From an uncultured Clostridia bacterium (GTDB lineage: Bacteria; Bacillota; Clostridia; TANB77; CAG-508), in the NCBI GenBank assembly GCA_944386375.1, contig CALXAW010000081.1, positions 1 to 6,098 on the forward strand: a stretch of DNA of 6,098 bases, in the 5' to 3' direction. The notes beneath the pieces were generated by a model. The model had not been told where the DNA came from and ran no database searches. It saw nothing but the letters and a program-made list of their open reading frames with translations. This document shows positions 5,516 to 6,098 of the stretch, one piece after another. The position numbers and the translations under genes are program-made. Positions within the stretch are counted from its first letter, which is position 1; each line of letters begins with the position of its first letter.

Positions 5516-6071
5516 AATTTATTTTATTCATTGCTATATCTATTCCATATTCTAAAATTTCTATAACAGCTTTTTTTGCAATTTCGCAAGCTTTATCTAA
5601 TATGTGTTTTTCTTCTTCTGGTACATAACCTATTACATAATTTATTAGGTCACTTTTATGTTCTGGCATACCAATTCCTACTCTTACTCGTGCAAATTCT
5701 GTAGAATTTATACATTCTATAACAGACTTCATTCCATTGTGTGTACCAGGTCCACCTTTTTTACGTACTTTTACAATTCCTTTTTCTATGTCTATGTCGT
5801 CATATATTATTATTAAATTATCTGGCTTTATTTTGTAAAAATCCATACATTGTTTTATGCTTTTTCCACTTAAATTCATAAATGTTTGTGGTTTTAGCAA
5901 GATTACTTTTTGGTCTTTTATTGTACCTGTACCACATAAGCCATCAAACTTTTTTTTAGTTACTTGTATATCATATTCTTTGGCTATTTTATTTATTGTG
6001 TCAAACCCCATATTATGCCTTGTACCTGCATAATCTTCTTCTGGGTTACCTAAGCCTACTATTAAATACAT
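5514..6071 (-). CDS. pth: Peptidyl-tRNA hydrolase
   Basis: Pth hydrolyses the ester bond of peptidyl-tRNAs that drop off the ribosome, releasing tRNA for reuse. The 185-residue product has the normal length and all key residues. These are Asn9 in GLGNP, catalytic His19 in TRHNMGF, Asn66 in PQTFMNLSG, Asp91 in YDDID and Asn112 in GGPGTHNGMKS, matching E. coli Asn10, His20, Asn68, Asp93 and Asn114. The ATG at 6069-6071 is chosen because AGAGGA (6078-6083) lies 6 nt upstream and the protein then starts MYLIVGLGNP as in relatives. An in-frame ATG at 6093-6095 would add eight residues (MYKERGIV), but its upstream region lies outside the window. The gene leads the visible operon; its promoter is beyond the right edge. 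The ribonuclease gene starts 14 nt after its stop. Confidence 0.96.
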   Translation of the reverse strand: MYLIVGLGNPEEDYAGTRHNMGFDTINKIAKEYDIQVTKKKFDGLCGTGTIKDQKVILLKPQTFMNLSGKSIKQCMDFYKIKPDNLIIIYDDIDIEKGIVKVRKKGGPGTHNGMKSVIECINSTEFARVRVGIGMPEHKSDLINYVIGYVPEEEKHILDKACEIAKKAVIEILEYGIDIAMNKIN

Positions 6072-6077
6072 TACAAT

Positions 6078-6083
6078 TCCTCT
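6078..6083 (-). promoter_or_regulatory. Ribosome binding site of pth
   Basis: AGAGGA on the minus strand lies 6 nt before ATG 6069-6071. It supports that start over the in-frame ATG at the window edge. Confidence 0.75.
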
Positions 6084-6098
6084 TTCTTTATACATATG

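Overview
This window comes from a very AT-rich genome, with roughly a quarter to a third G+C by eye. It looks like a low-GC Firmicute, most likely a clostridium-type anaerobe. The evidence is good AGGAGG/AAGGTGA-type ribosome binding sites, near-perfect TTGACA/TATAAT promoters, a CarD/CdnL regulator, an RNase E/G homologue and a Firmicute-style trimeric dUTPase. The organism call is inference from composition and gene content; there is no rRNA or species-specific marker here. Every gene I can support is on the minus strand, so transcription runs from high to low coordinates. The long plus-strand open frames are shadows of the T-rich antisense sequence.

In transcription order (right to left), the first block is a tight run of five genes. 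They are peptidyl-tRNA hydrolase (pth, 5514-6071), a short RNase E/G family ribonuclease (4309-5499), the ribosomal protein S12 methylthiotransferase RimO (2920-4287), an uncharacterised acidic 418-residue protein (1662-2918) and dUTPase (dut, 1171-1632). Gaps are 14, about 9-21, 1 and 29 nt. Two ribosome binding sites overlap the end of the preceding gene, so the run reads as one operon entered from beyond the right edge. Three of the five genes concern translation or RNA turnover: peptidyl-tRNA recycling, RNA cleavage and S12 modification. The unknown protein and dUTPase sit at the distal end.

The intergenic region 908-1170 is rich in inverted repeats. It holds a perfect 31-bp palindrome with a 5-nt centre just after dut, an AT-rich 10-bp hairpin, a short dyad across the -35 box of the carD promoter, and a 14-bp hairpin with a GGAA loop in the carD leader. 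The carD promoter (TTGACT, 17 nt, TATAAT) lies among them. carD encodes an RNA-polymerase-binding regulator of rRNA-type promoters.

Downstream of carD are a weak AU-rich hairpin, a perfect-consensus promoter (TTGACA, 17 nt, TATAAT), a tRNA-Leu(UAA) gene with encoded CCA, and a good intrinsic terminator. The first ~80 bases contain only a small 12-bp tandem repeat and no gene.

The best candidates for something undescribed are the unknown protein in the pth-RNase-rimO-dut operon and the perfect 31-bp palindrome. Nothing in the window shows a complete novel system.
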